Assembly: GCA_018266455.1 (NCBI GenBank)
Contig: JAFEAJ010000004.1
Location: forward strand, 1 to 42,920
Direction of reading: 5' to 3'
Origin: Bacteroidota bacterium
GTDB taxonomy: Bacteria > Bacteroidota > Bacteroidia > Chitinophagales > Chitinophagaceae
Length of the DNA: 42,920 bases
Below, piece by piece: positions 19,280 to 28,259 of this stretch; positions within the stretch are counted from its first letter, which is position 1; every line of letters starts with the position of its first letter. The notes beneath the pieces are model-generated. The model searched no databases. It was not told the DNA's origin and worked only from the letters and a program-made list of their open reading frames with translations. The position numbers were made by a program, and so were the translations under genes.

Positions 19280-20440
19280 ATGATTTTTTTCCGAAGAACG
19301 GCATTCGTTGCATTGTTTCTTTTTTCTTCTTTTCTTTCGTTATCGCAAACAGACAGTTGCCGCCTGCGCATTAGCCTGCTTACCTGTGGGCCTGGCAATG
19401 AATTGTATTCAACTTTCGGGCATACCGGCATACGAGTAATTGATAGCGCAAACGGAATGGATGCAGTTTTCAACTATGGGCTTTTTGATGATACCGACCC
19501 ATATTTTTATTTGAAATTCACAAGGGGCATTATGCGTTATGCAGTAGGGGCTGAAACTTTTGATGATTTTATGCAGGAATACATTGAAGACAAACGAAGC
19601 GTAACCGAACAGGAACTACAATTAAGCTGCACGCAAAAAAATGATTTGTTCAATGCTTTAAAAGAAAATATTGCTATCCGGAACAGGAATTACGATTACC
19701 GGTTCCTTGATGACAACTGCACCACCCGCACCAACGCCATTATCAGAAAAACGGTGCACAATACAATTGTTTTCAAAAGAATTATTCCTGCACAAGCACC
19801 TACTTTCCGGCAGCTTATCCATCAATACCTGGACAGTGGCGGCCATAGTTGGGACAAATTTGGAATTGACCTTTTGCTGGGCGCTCACCTTGATAAAAAA
19901 GTGAATAATGAACAAGCTATGTTCTTACCTGAATATTTGATGGCCGGTTTTGACAGCGCTACTATATCCGGTCGGAAATTGATCCAAAATAAAAAAAATA
20001 TTCTTGCCGGCAACAGTAAAAGTGGCACACAATTTTCCCTGCTTAGCCCGCTCTTCCTGTTTTCACTGGTTGCTTTTGTTTTTGTGGCACTATCATTTGC
20101 CCGTTCTGTTCCCGCAAAAAAAACATTGCGGTTATGCGATATGGCATTCTACTTTTTTATGGGATTGCTGGGCCTGTTACTGGTTACAGTATGGGCAGGA
20201 AGGGTTGATGAAGTATGCCGCAATAATATGAATATTTTGTGGGCCTGGCCTACACATACTGTATTCGCCTTTATGACCGCAAAGAAAACAAAGCTTATCT
20301 CAAATTATTTCCTTTTATCTGCTCTAGTTGCGCTTATACTTTTAATTGGCTGGCCCTGGTGGCCACAGCAATTCAACAATGCCTTTGCTCCTTTGTTATT
20401 AATAATGGCTGTTCGCGGTTTTTTGATCAGCAAAAAATGA
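19280..20440 (+). CDS. DUF4105 domain membrane protein
   Basis: A 386-residue protein. An N-terminal signal or anchor (FFRRTAFVALFLFSSFLSL) is followed by a DUF4105-type domain (about 25-180). The core motifs are LLTCGPGNELYSTFGHTGIRV and the later FLDDNCTTRTNAI, whose His and Cys recall NlpC/P60-like folds. The C-terminal third has about four transmembrane segments. Probably an inner-membrane protein with its domain facing the periplasm. Enzymatic activity is unknown; a peptidase or acyltransferase role would be a guess. An alpha/beta hydrolase gene begins 8 bases downstream, so the two are surely co-transcribed. Confidence 0.85.
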   Translation: MIFFRRTAFVALFLFSSFLSLSQTDSCRLRISLLTCGPGNELYSTFGHTGIRVIDSANGMDAVFNYGLFDDTDPYFYLKFTRGIMRYAVGAETFDDFMQEYIEDKRSVTEQELQLSCTQKNDLFNALKENIAIRNRNYDYRFLDDNCTTRTNAIIRKTVHNTIVFKRIIPAQAPTFRQLIHQYLDSGGHSWDKFGIDLLLGAHLDKKVNNEQAMFLPEYLMAGFDSATISGRKLIQNKKNILAGNSKSGTQFSLLSPLFLFSLVAFVFVALSFARSVPAKKTLRLCDMAFYFFMGLLGLLLVTVWAGRVDEVCRNNMNILWAWPTHTVFAFMTAKKTKLISNYFLLSALVALILLIGWPWWPQQFNNAFAPLLLIMAVRGFLISKK

Positions 20441-20447
20441 ATACGCT

Positions 20448-21272
20448 ATGGCTGAAGAGAATTGGCTTATTACCGACAATTCCAAAATCTTTTACCGGAA
20501 AAAAGGGAAGGGGCCAACTGTAGCCCTTATTCATGGGTTTGCCGAGGATGGAACAATTTGGGATAAGCAGGTTGCCTTCCTGCAAAACCATTTCCAGTTA
20601 ATTATTCCCGACCTGCCCGGGAGCGGCAGGTCGGCAGCAACAGGGCAACAAATATCAAACATTTTTTATCGGTCAATCGATGGTTACGCAACCATTATCA
20701 AACAAGTCCTTGACAAAGAACAAATTTCTTATTGCGTTATGGCAGGGCACAGCATGGGCGGGTACATTACCCTTGCCTTTGCAGAGAAATATGCAGCTAC
20801 ATTAGCAGCATTTGTTCTTTTTCATTCAACTGCTTATGCTGACAGTGATGAGAAAAAGGCAGCCCGTAAAAAAAGCATTCAGTTCATAAAAAAAAATGGG
20901 GCTGCCGAGTTCATTAAGCTGTCTTCCCCTAATTTATTTTCTGCTTACAACCAAAGGCATCACCCTGATCTTGTCAGGAACCTGGTCAGCCGTTATGACA
21001 ACTTTTCTGCCGGATCTCTCGTATCTTATTATGAAGCTATGATACACAGGCCAGACAGAACTGACTTATTGAAGAATTTTCAAAGACCTGTCCAGTTTAT
21101 TATTGGAGAAGGGGACAATGCTGTGCCACTTGAACAAAGCCTGAAGCAATGCCATCTCCCTAAAATTACTTATATTCATATTCTTGAAAACACAGGGCAC
21201 ATGGGCATGTGGGAAGCTTCAGATGCAGTTAATAAATTGCTTCTGGGCTTTGTAAACCAGGTTTTGGCATGA
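20448..21272 (+). CDS. Alpha/beta hydrolase
   Basis: A 274-residue cytosolic hydrolase. The oxyanion strand is ALIHGFAEDGTIW, the nucleophile Ser102 is in AGHSMGGY, the acid is Asp223 in GEGDNAVP, and the base is His251 in NTGHMGMWE. A lid of about 70 residues lies between (130-200). The substrate is not predictable; such enzymes act as esterases, lactonases or C-C hydrolases. It sits 8 bases after the DUF4105 gene, and its stop overlaps the next start as ATGA, so it is the middle gene of a three-gene operon. Confidence 0.9.
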   Translation: MAEENWLITDNSKIFYRKKGKGPTVALIHGFAEDGTIWDKQVAFLQNHFQLIIPDLPGSGRSAATGQQISNIFYRSIDGYATIIKQVLDKEQISYCVMAGHSMGGYITLAFAEKYAATLAAFVLFHSTAYADSDEKKAARKKSIQFIKKNGAAEFIKLSSPNLFSAYNQRHHPDLVRNLVSRYDNFSAGSLVSYYEAMIHRPDRTDLLKNFQRPVQFIIGEGDNAVPLEQSLKQCHLPKITYIHILENTGHMGMWEASDAVNKLLLGFVNQVLA

Positions 21273-23725
21273 TTCGTATACTCATGAAAATATGGCTGCT
21301 TATCTTAGGTGCATTTAGCCTTACAGATGCAACCGGGCAATCTCAGGCCTGCCCTGCCAACATCAATTTTTCAAACAGAACGCTTACTCACTGGTTGGCC
21401 TATACGGGAAACAATGCAAATGGCAACGGCCCTTCTGCCATAAAACAAACTTATGACTCTAACCAAACTGCCCCATTTGGCACTATAGGAGCAACTGCTA
21501 TCCCTGAATACCAGCTTTCTTCGGTCACGGGCATTCAAGTGGTCACTCAACGGTCTTCTGACTATTTTGGCGGCTTCCCCACTATCCCCACTATTAATGG
21601 ATATTCGTATAACTATTCTGTTTTAATTGGCTCTACGGCCATTTCAACACGCAACTCAAATACCAAAGGCGGCTTTATCCGGGGGGTCAAATATAAATTC
21701 TTCGTGCCAGCAAGCGCTACAAGCCAGCCTTATACCATGACTTATGCCTACGCAATGGTGTTAGAAAATGGCACACACCCTTCCAATAACCAGCCAATGA
21801 TCTCAGCAACCATATCAACCAACGACAGTGTTATTCGCTGCGCATCGCCAAGTTATTATTTGCCAACTTTAAATAATGGGAATAATGGCGTAGGCGCCAT
21901 CCTCGATTCTGCTGCTGCAAAGGCTAATGGTTTTTCGGTGAGCAGGCAATTATCGCCACATCCCGACCCAGATTCGCAAGACCCCAATGCGCCGCATTTA
22001 CAGGATGTCTGGTACAAGCCCTGGACTGAAGTAACTTTTGATTTATCGGCTTATCGAGGCCAGGAAGTAACCCTAACCTTTGAAGCTGATAATTGTGTGC
22101 CAGGCGGTCATTTTTCCTACGGATATATTGCCATACGAAATACCTGTGCAGGCCTGATCATTAGCGGGGATTCAATAGCCTGCATTAATGGCAATACCAA
22201 CTATTCTATCCCAACATTGGCTGGCGCTTCTTATTCATGGTCAGTACCAGGCGACTGGGTCATCAATTCGGGCCGCAACTCAAACATCATCAATGTTACG
22301 GTTGGAACGCAAAATGGTTTTATTATTGCCAATGAACAAAACGGATGTGCCTACTTGCGCGACACTCTTCGGGTGAGCACAATACAGCCGACGATTCCAG
22401 GTAATGTAACTGCTGATGCAACAGTTTGCACTGGCATTAATTCTACCCAGCTCACATTAAGCGGCAACAGGGGCAATATTATTGCATGGGTTTCTTCTGC
22501 TAACGGAGCCAACTGGTCAAATATCTCAAATACTTCCGCAAATTATACTGCACAGAATTTAAGCGCAACCACCACATTCAGGGCTTTAGTACAAAATGGT
22601 TATTCCTGTTCTGTTGATACCAGCACTGCTGCCATTGTTACCGTTGACCCTAAAAGCGTAGGCGGAAGCTTAGCCCCGCCTTCAATGGATTATTGTGCGG
22701 GCCAAAATGTAAATGCACTATTAGTGCTTTCAGGAAAGCTTGGGAACGTAGTTGACTGGCAATATTCCACCGACAGCACCAACTGGATGAACTTTGCTCC
22801 TGCAAAAACGGATACATCAAATAATGTCAATTCCATTTCTGCAACAACTTATTACCGTGTGATTGTAAAAGACGGGGTTTGCCCGGAAGACACGAGCTCG
22901 GTGGCTACATTAAATTATTTTAGCACTCCATTTCCACAAGCACGCATCAGCCCTGAAGATACTACAATTTGTTACGGTTATACAGCACCGTTAAATGCCC
23001 TGGTATCAATTGGCACAAACTATTCCTGGGCAAATGACGATTCGCTTTCAGGAAAGGGCAACGGCATTATTGCTTCAACCCCTTCCCTAGTTACTGCAAC
23101 AGCGCATCCTTCTGCTACCGCTGATTATATACTGAATTTTCAAAATACAGGCTGCCCAAATACGCTTGCTGACACATTCCATGTTAAGGTCATACCCAAA
23201 ATAACCGTGTTCGTGGTGAGCGATACGGCAGTAGTGATAAATGAGCCATTGCATTTCAACGCCACTTCAAGCGAAAGGGCCGGGGACGTTTTCTTATGGA
23301 CACCGCCTACCTTTCTGAATGACGCTACTATACCCAATCCTACAGGGATTTATCCTGCGGAGATTAATGCCATAACCTATATTGTAAGGGCTACCGATAG
23401 CATTGGCTGTTATGGGGAAGCCCCGGTCAAAGTGCGTGTGTTTACCACATTGCCTGATATTTTTGTTCCCAGTGCTTTCACGCCCGGCAAAACAACCAAT
23501 AACATTTTCCGTCCAATTCCCGTAGGCATAGCCAACTTTCAATTCTTCAGGGTATATAACCGATGGGGACAATTGGTATACGGCACTTCGCAAACAGGAA
23601 CAGGATGGAACGGCAATTACAATGGCAAGCCCCAAGATGCAGGCACCTTTGTGTGGATGGCACAAGGCATAGATTACACCGGCAGAAAAATATTCAGGAA
23701 GGGCACGGTTGTGCTTATGCGCTAA
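21269..23725 (+). CDS. Secreted adhesin-like protein with gliding motility-associated C-terminal domain (T9SS type B)
   Basis: An 818-residue exported protein. Signal peptide about residues 1-24 (MKIWLLILGAFSLTDATGQ; an internal ATG at residue 6 is an alternative start). The first 290 residues contain a carbohydrate-binding-like beta domain with the motifs FDLSAYRGQEVTLTFEADNC and YGYIAIRNTC. PKD/Ig-like repeats follow (about 295-730, for example GASYSWSVPGDW). The last 85 residues are a CHU_C/gliding motility-type tail: PDIFVPSAFTPGKTTNNIFRP, FRVYNRWGQLVY, GWNGNYNGKPQDAGTFVW. Such tails direct export by T9SS, often to PorV/SprF-type partners. No SprF-like gene is adjacent. Likely surface adhesin. 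Confidence 0.9.
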   Translation: MIRILMKIWLLILGAFSLTDATGQSQACPANINFSNRTLTHWLAYTGNNANGNGPSAIKQTYDSNQTAPFGTIGATAIPEYQLSSVTGIQVVTQRSSDYFGGFPTIPTINGYSYNYSVLIGSTAISTRNSNTKGGFIRGVKYKFFVPASATSQPYTMTYAYAMVLENGTHPSNNQPMISATISTNDSVIRCASPSYYLPTLNNGNNGVGAILDSAAAKANGFSVSRQLSPHPDPDSQDPNAPHLQDVWYKPWTEVTFDLSAYRGQEVTLTFEADNCVPGGHFSYGYIAIRNTCAGLIISGDSIACINGNTNYSIPTLAGASYSWSVPGDWVINSGRNSNIINVTVGTQNGFIIANEQNGCAYLRDTLRVSTIQPTIPGNVTADATVCTGINSTQLTLSGNRGNIIAWVSSANGANWSNISNTSANYTAQNLSATTTFRALVQNGYSCSVDTSTAAIVTVDPKSVGGSLAPPSMDYCAGQNVNALLVLSGKLGNVVDWQYSTDSTNWMNFAPAKTDTSNNVNSISATTYYRVIVKDGVCPEDTSSVATLNYFSTPFPQARISPEDTTICYGYTAPLNALVSIGTNYSWANDDSLSGKGNGIIASTPSLVTATAHPSATADYILNFQNTGCPNTLADTFHVKVIPKITVFVVSDTAVVINEPLHFNATSSERAGDVFLWTPPTFLNDATIPNPTGIYPAEINAITYIVRATDSIGCYGEAPVKVRVFTTLPDIFVPSAFTPGKTTNNIFRPIPVGIANFQFFRVYNRWGQLVYGTSQTGTGWNGNYNGKPQDAGTFVWMAQGIDYTGRKIFRKGTVVLMR

Positions 23726-23847
23726 TTAATGACGGTTCAATTTATTTTTATATACTTCAGCCATCTTTCAAAACTGCCTTTCGCAACAATTTTTTTCTCT
23801 CTTTATTTTGCGATAGCTTGCACCCCCTTCATATATATGTTTCGAAC

Positions 23848-24609
23848 ATGAACAAAATTGTATTCATAACAGGAGCTACTTCGGGATTTGGAAGAGCCAC
23901 AGCGGAGAAATTTGCTGCCAGCGGGTATGATGTCATTATTACGGGAAGAAGAAAACAAAAGCTCCAGGAAGCGCAAACACATCTCTCATCAAGATATAGC
24001 TCAAAGATATTAGCCCTTGAATTTGATGTTCAAAACAAACAAGCTGTGTTTAGTGCTATTGAACACCTGCCGGAAGAGTGGAAAAAAATAGATGTCCTGA
24101 TAAACAATGCCGGGCTTGCCTTAGGGAGAGACTTTTTTGATGAAGCAGCGCTCAATGACTGGGAAACGATGGTCAATACCAACCTATCTGGCTTACTATA
24201 TGTTTCGAAAGCCGTTCTCCCTTATATGCTAAAACAGAAAAAAGGACATATCATCAATATCGGGTCTACAGCCGGAAAGGAAGTGTACGAAAAAGGGAAC
24301 GTGTACTGTGCCACTAAATTTGCCGTAAACGCTATTTCCCAGGCAATGCGCATCGATTTGCTTCAGCATAAAATAAAAGTAACTTCGGTCAACCCGGGCG
24401 CTGCAGAAACTGAGTTTTCAGAGGTCAGGTTCAAAGGCAACCTGGAGCAGGCCGCAAAAGTGTATGAAGGCTTCAGGCCATTATATGCGGAAGATGTAGC
24501 GGAAGCGATCTATTATTGCGCTTCAGTTCCCGAACATGTATGCATCAACGATTTAACGCTCACCTGTTTAGCGCAGGCTAATTCTTTTTACCTTCATAAG
24601 GGTTTATAA
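23848..24609 (+). CDS. Short-chain dehydrogenase/reductase
   Basis: Classical SDR of 253 residues, NAD(P)-dependent, cytosolic. The nucleotide-binding motif TGATSGFG is at residues 8-15; Arg residues after the second strand (TGRRKQK) favour NADPH. LINNAGLA, the serine in NIGSTAGKE and the YCATK catalytic pair are all present. It most resembles YdfG-type 3-hydroxy acid/serine dehydrogenases, but the substrate is inferred. The frame is open upstream into the preceding gene; the ATG at 23848 is chosen because it gives the normal N-terminus MNKIVFITGA. A weak promoter (TTTC, 20 bases, TTATTTTG ending at 23810) precedes it. Confidence 0.92.
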   Translation: MNKIVFITGATSGFGRATAEKFAASGYDVIITGRRKQKLQEAQTHLSSRYSSKILALEFDVQNKQAVFSAIEHLPEEWKKIDVLINNAGLALGRDFFDEAALNDWETMVNTNLSGLLYVSKAVLPYMLKQKKGHIINIGSTAGKEVYEKGNVYCATKFAVNAISQAMRIDLLQHKIKVTSVNPGAAETEFSEVRFKGNLEQAAKVYEGFRPLYAEDVAEAIYYCASVPEHVCINDLTLTCLAQANSFYLHKGL

Positions 24610-24664
24610 CTTAGTGCATTATTCACAGCCTGTTTATTAATCGGTATAAAAATTGCATAAAGGC

Positions 24665-24695
24665 TTTTAAATGCCGGGGACAATTTTTATATTTG
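24665..24695 (+). promoter_or_regulatory. Probable promoter of the small secreted protein gene
   Basis: TTTT (24665-24668), a 19-base spacer and TATATTTG (24688-24695), a perfect -7 element. An in-frame ATG at 24671 lies inside this promoter, so translation should start at 24725. Confidence 0.6.
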
Positions 24696-24724
24696 GTAAT
24701 CCGAAATCCGTTAAAACCAAAGAC

Positions 24725-25204
24725 ATGTTTACGTACCCTGGAAAAATTGTCTTGGCTTTATTATGTATCGTGCTAACCCATAACCTCAGCGCACAGGAAG
24801 TAATAAAACAAGAAAGCTGCGACATCAGCCAGATGCGCAGCGAAATCGACAGCCTCAAAAATCTTTTCAATTCCAAAGGTTATATTGTTCTCCGTGAAGC
24901 ATCGATGGCCATGCAGAGCGAGTATGAAATGCCTATAGTGGTCCCAATGAACCAGGGCAGTTTGTACCAGTTTGTATTCATCGGCGACCCCACTTCAAAA
25001 CTATATGAAGTGCGCATGTACGATTACAATGAAAAACAAGTAGTGTACAAGAAGAATATGTGGGGCAATGTTGATGGCAACATCATCAGCTACGCTTACA
25101 TCCCCCAGTTTTCAGAATACCACATGATCAAGCCTGTCCAGGTGAACAGCAAGAAAAAAAAGCTGTGCGGGTATGTGCTGCTCCTGAAGAAAGTGAAAGA
25201 GTGA
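24725..25204 (+). CDS. Small secreted protein, unknown function
   Basis: A 159-residue protein with a signal peptide (MFTYPGKIVLALLCIVLTHNLSAQ, cleaved near SAQ). The mature part begins with a short coiled-coil-like stretch (ISQMRSEIDSLKNLF). A compact alpha/beta region follows, with FIGDPTSKLYEVRMYDYNEKQVVYKK and a basic ending (NSKKKKLCGYVLLLKKVKE). I recognise no family. It is probably periplasmic and monocistronic, converging on def with a 53-base gap. The start is set by the promoter at 24665-24695. Confidence 0.75.
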   Translation: MFTYPGKIVLALLCIVLTHNLSAQEVIKQESCDISQMRSEIDSLKNLFNSKGYIVLREASMAMQSEYEMPIVVPMNQGSLYQFVFIGDPTSKLYEVRMYDYNEKQVVYKKNMWGNVDGNIISYAYIPQFSEYHMIKPVQVNSKKKKLCGYVLLLKKVKE

Positions 25205-25257
25205 ATGGTAAATGAAAAACAAGCTTGAAGCTCATTACGCAAAGGCCCCTAATCCCT

Positions 25258-25836
25258 TTATTTAGGGAAAGACATTTTATAATCAACGCTTACCTTACCT
25301 CGCGATATGTCATCAAGCTTTCCCCTGAGCAGTTTCCTTTTCAGCGGCTTCAGGTAATCAATGAATAGTTTTCCTTCGATGTGATCGTATTCGTGCAGAA
25401 TGACGCGTGCTGTTACTCCAAAAAAAGTTGTAGTAGTAGGCTGAAAATTTTCATCGACATATTCCAGCGTAACCTTTTCGTTGCGCACAATGTCTTCCCT
25501 TATTTTCGGGATGCTTAAGCAGCCTTCATTATAGGCCCACTCCTGCCCGTCCAGTTCTTTGATATGGGCATTGATAAAAACCTGCCTGATGCCCGGCCCA
25601 TCGGAGTATTTGTCCTTTTCATCTTCATCAAGGTTATTGAAGATTTGGGTAGAGTCCACGAGGAATAGCCGGATATCGTAATTCACCTGCGGGGCTGCAA
25701 GGCCAACCCCATTGCTGTAATACATTGTTTCCCACATATCCTCAATCAAAACTTTCAAATTGGGATAGCCAGAATCTATGTCTTTGCAAACCGTTCTTAA
25801 AATAGGGTCCCCATATGCGACAATAGGTAAAAGCAT
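25258..25836 (-). CDS. def: Peptide deformylase
   Basis: Removes the N-formyl group from nascent proteins; metal-dependent, cytosolic. All three motifs are present in the 192-residue protein: GVGLAAPQ (43-50), EGCLS with metal ligand Cys106, and HEYDH (148-152) with the two His ligands and catalytic Glu. Length and ending are normal, with an insertion rich in Asp/Glu (about 68-78) that is common in Bacteroidota. It is the last gene of a five-gene minus-strand run and lies 49 bases after ruvX. Confidence 0.97.
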   Translation of the reverse strand: MLLPIVAYGDPILRTVCKDIDSGYPNLKVLIEDMWETMYYSNGVGLAAPQVNYDIRLFLVDSTQIFNNLDEDEKDKYSDGPGIRQVFINAHIKELDGQEWAYNEGCLSIPKIREDIVRNEKVTLEYVDENFQPTTTTFFGVTARVILHEYDHIEGKLFIDYLKPLKRKLLRGKLDDISRGKVSVDYKMSFPK

Positions 25837-25885
25837 ACCGAAAAATTGAATGCAAAATTAATGAAAAACAGTAACTATCCGGCAA

Positions 25886-26296
25886 TCAACGGCCGGCGAG
25901 ATAATCCTGCAACATAATGGTAGCGGCAATTTCATCAACCAATGCTTTATTCTGCCGCTTCTTCTTTTTCATGCCCATATCGATCATGGCACGCGATGCC
26001 ATTTTAGATGAAAACCTTTCATCGACCATTTTTATGTCGATAGAAGGAAATTCCTTCCTGACTTTTTCGGCCATCTGCTTTACCAAAGCCGTTGCATGCG
26101 TATCGCTGTCATCCAGGTTTTTCGGCTCACCGATCAAAATCAGTTCCACATTTTCTTTATTGCAATACTCCTTCAGGAACGGGATCAATTTTGATGATCC
26201 GATAGTAATCAGCCCGGTTGCAATAATCTGCAAGGGATCTGTTACCGCAATACCGGTCCTTTTTAAGCCATAATCAATACATAAAATCCTGGGCAT
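25886..26296 (-). CDS. ruvX: Holliday junction resolvase-like RuvX (YqgF)
   Basis: RNase H-fold nuclease of the YqgF/RuvX family, 136 residues, implicated in Holliday junction resolution and/or pre-16S rRNA 5'-end processing. The first acidic residue Asp8 is in ILCIDYGLKRTGIAVTD. LILIGEPKNLD and the Glu in MVDERFSSKMA follow. The late acidic residue is in ALVDEIAATIML. Length is typical. Adjacent to def as in many Bacteroidota. Confidence 0.94.
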   Translation of the reverse strand: MPRILCIDYGLKRTGIAVTDPLQIIATGLITIGSSKLIPFLKEYCNKENVELILIGEPKNLDDSDTHATALVKQMAEKVRKEFPSIDIKMVDERFSSKMASRAMIDMGMKKKKRQNKALVDEIAATIMLQDYLAGR

Positions 26297-26363
26297 AATT
26301 GAAAATTCAAATGGGGCAGGTTGTTGATGCTGATGCAGGATACGAAGACTTGCTTCCGATAGC

Positions 26364-26690
26364 TCATCGTTCCACCAAAAATTCTATCCCTTCCAAAGCT
26401 GTTCCTTTTTTTTCCATGGCCCTTGCAGCAATTTCAAAACGATTGGCCGCATAACCATTCTTTATGCTTTCCATCAGGTATAAAAAAAGAAATCGCAAAA
26501 AACCATGTTCCTTATATTGGCCCACATGGGCAGTTTCATGGCAAAGCCATTCTTTATCGTTTAAAAATTCATCGGCTGTAATGTTCCACAAATAAATTGT
26601 TTTGCCAATCACTATGGCGGCCCTCCTGGTGTTCAGTTTCATTGCGGCCAGCCAGGCTATCCATGCATTTTGTTTGATGATCACTTTCAT
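26364..26690 (-). CDS. Small HExxH-motif protein, DUF4157-like
   Basis: A 108-residue protein whose centre reads WLCHETAHVGQYKEHG. HETAH is a zinc-metallopeptidase HExxH motif, and the following VGQ recalls the HExxHxxQ form of DUF4157. Downstream, FLRFLFLYLMESIKNGYAANRFEIAARAMEKKG includes an acidic residue that could be the third ligand. At this size it is a minimal domain, so peptidase activity is uncertain. I chose ATG 26690, 4 bases after the ubiA stop. An ATG at 26717 would overlap ubiA by 23 bases and add 9 residues. Co-transcription with ubiA is almost certain. Confidence 0.72.
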   Translation of the reverse strand: MKVIIKQNAWIAWLAAMKLNTRRAAIVIGKTIYLWNITADEFLNDKEWLCHETAHVGQYKEHGFLRFLFLYLMESIKNGYAANRFEIAARAMEKKGTALEGIEFLVER

Positions 26691-26694
26691 TTTC

Positions 26695-27648
26695 TCAATG
26701 CATAAATAAATCGGCAATTACAAAAATGGCGAACACAACACTTGCAATGCCATTGGCTGTCATAAAAGCAAGGTTCACCCTGCTCAGGTCATTTGGTTTT
26801 ACAACAGCATGCTGATAGATGAGCATGCCTCCAAAAACGCAAACCCCCGCCCAGTACCACAAGCCAAAATGCCCAAGCCAGCCAGCAGACAAAACACAAA
26901 GAAAGCTCAATACATGCAATGTTCCCGAAATGCGCAAAGCCCTGGCCTTTCCAAGCCAGGCCGGTATTGAATACAATTGCTGCGCCTTATCAAATTCTTC
27001 ATCCTGCAATGCATAAATGATGTCGAAACCACTTACCCAAAAAATAACTGTGAATGAAAATAAAATGGGCAATAAAGAAAAGGCTCCTGTTACTGCAAGA
27101 TATGCGCCGATGGGCGCCAGCGAAAGCCCAAGCCCAAGCACTAAATGGCAAAGCGGCGTGAACCTTTTGGTATAGCTGTAAAACAGCACCACAAACAAAG
27201 CAACAGGCGATAAATAGAAACATATTTTATTAATGAAAAAGCAACAACACACAAATAGCAAACAGCAAACAATAACAAACAGCAAAGCGCTATTGGCAGA
27301 AATAATTCCCCTGGGTATCTCTCTTATGGCCGTGCGCGGGTTTTTTGCATCAAAATGCCGGTCGAGGTAACGGTTAAAGGCCATGGCCGCGCTTCGGGCG
27401 AAAACCATGCAAAGAACTACAGCTAATAATTTAAGGGCAATTAATACCATAGGGCCAGGCGGCACTTCATTCCATGGCCATGAAACGTTTATTTCAAAGG
27501 TACTGAGTATGCCTCCGCCTGCTGTCAGAATAGTATTATGGACCTGATTTGAAAAAACCCCCAAAGAAAATCCAATCATTGCAAAAGGCATCGCAAAAAT
27601 GGTGTGTGAAAATTTTATTAATGACAGATAGTTTTTGATTGTGCTCAT
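26695..27648 (-). CDS. UbiA-family polyprenyltransferase
   Basis: Integral membrane prenyltransferase of 317 residues with about eight to nine transmembrane helices. The two Asp-rich motifs that bind Mg-diphosphate are clear: NRYLDRHFDAKNPRT (Asn92, Asp96, Asp100) and DIIYALQDEEFD (Asp209 to Asp220). The KNPRT-type first motif is that of the UbiA-like/MqnP subgroup used in quinone synthesis, so a step of menaquinone biosynthesis is the likely role. Heme O synthase and chlorophyll synthase are less likely. A non-hydrophobic insertion (about 33-65) follows the first helix. It lies 43 bases after the methyltransferase gene. Confidence 0.88.
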   Translation of the reverse strand: MSTIKNYLSLIKFSHTIFAMPFAMIGFSLGVFSNQVHNTILTAGGGILSTFEINVSWPWNEVPPGPMVLIALKLLAVVLCMVFARSAAMAFNRYLDRHFDAKNPRTAIREIPRGIISANSALLFVIVCCLLFVCCCFFINKICFYLSPVALFVVLFYSYTKRFTPLCHLVLGLGLSLAPIGAYLAVTGAFSLLPILFSFTVIFWVSGFDIIYALQDEEFDKAQQLYSIPAWLGKARALRISGTLHVLSFLCVLSAGWLGHFGLWYWAGVCVFGGMLIYQHAVVKPNDLSRVNLAFMTANGIASVVFAIFVIADLFMH

Positions 27649-27691
27649 ATAATCCTATCAATTTATGCTACCGGTGATCATAAGCGCCTTC

Positions 27692-28219
27692 CTAAACCCT
27701 CATCCTGACCAGTTCCCACAGTACAATGCCTGCCGCTACTGAAATATTTAGTGAATGTTTCATGCCCAACTGAGGTATCTCAATGCACCCATCGCAACAT
27801 TTAAGCAATTCATCGCTGACGCCGCTCACTTCGTTGCCAAATATAACAGCAAGTTTTTCATCTTGCCTGAAAACAAAATTTTGCAAAGAAATGCTCTGCG
27901 TAGCCTGTTCTACGGCATATATGGCATATCCTTCATCCCTCAATTGTTTTAAAGCCCCGGTTGCTTCTGCAAAATATTTCCATGCAACGGTTTCGGTAGC
28001 GCCCAATGCCGTTTTATGGATGTCGCGGTGCGGGGGCTGCGGCGTATAGCCGCACAAATAAACAGCCTGCAGCAAAAAGGCATCGGCAGTGCGGAATACG
28101 CTGCCCACATTGTGCATGCTGCGTATATTGTCAAGCACTGCCACAACCGGCACTTTTTCCGACTTCCTGAATTCTTCAACAGATTTCCGGTTCAGTTCAT
28201 CCATGCTCAGTTTCTGCAT
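27692..28219 (-). CDS. TrmH/SpoU-family RNA 2'-O-methyltransferase
   Basis: SPOUT-fold methyltransferase of 175 residues. Its three motifs are present: NIRSMHNVGSVFRTADAF, VIFGNEVSGVSDELL, and IPQLGMKHSLNISVAAGI, which forms the knotted SAM site. Probably methylates a tRNA or rRNA 2'-OH; the target cannot be told from sequence. ATG 28219 is preferred over the GTG immediately before it; an ATG at 28204 is also possible. It heads the minus-strand run and has a TAATTTTG element at 28237-28244, divergent from mutS. Confidence 0.92.
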   Translation of the reverse strand: MQKLSMDELNRKSVEEFRKSEKVPVVAVLDNIRSMHNVGSVFRTADAFLLQAVYLCGYTPQPPHRDIHKTALGATETVAWKYFAEATGALKQLRDEGYAIYAVEQATQSISLQNFVFRQDEKLAVIFGNEVSGVSDELLKCCDGCIEIPQLGMKHSLNISVAAGIVLWELVRMRV

Positions 28220-28236
28220 CACTAAAAATTATTTTG

Positions 28237-28244
28237 CAAAATTA
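28237..28244 (-). promoter_or_regulatory. Probable -7 element of the trmH-like gene
   Basis: Minus strand TAATTTTG, a perfect TAnnTTTG, 17 bases before the ATG at 28219. It is back to back with the mutS promoter region. Confidence 0.5.
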
Positions 28245-28259
28245 ACCAAGGATGCCGAA

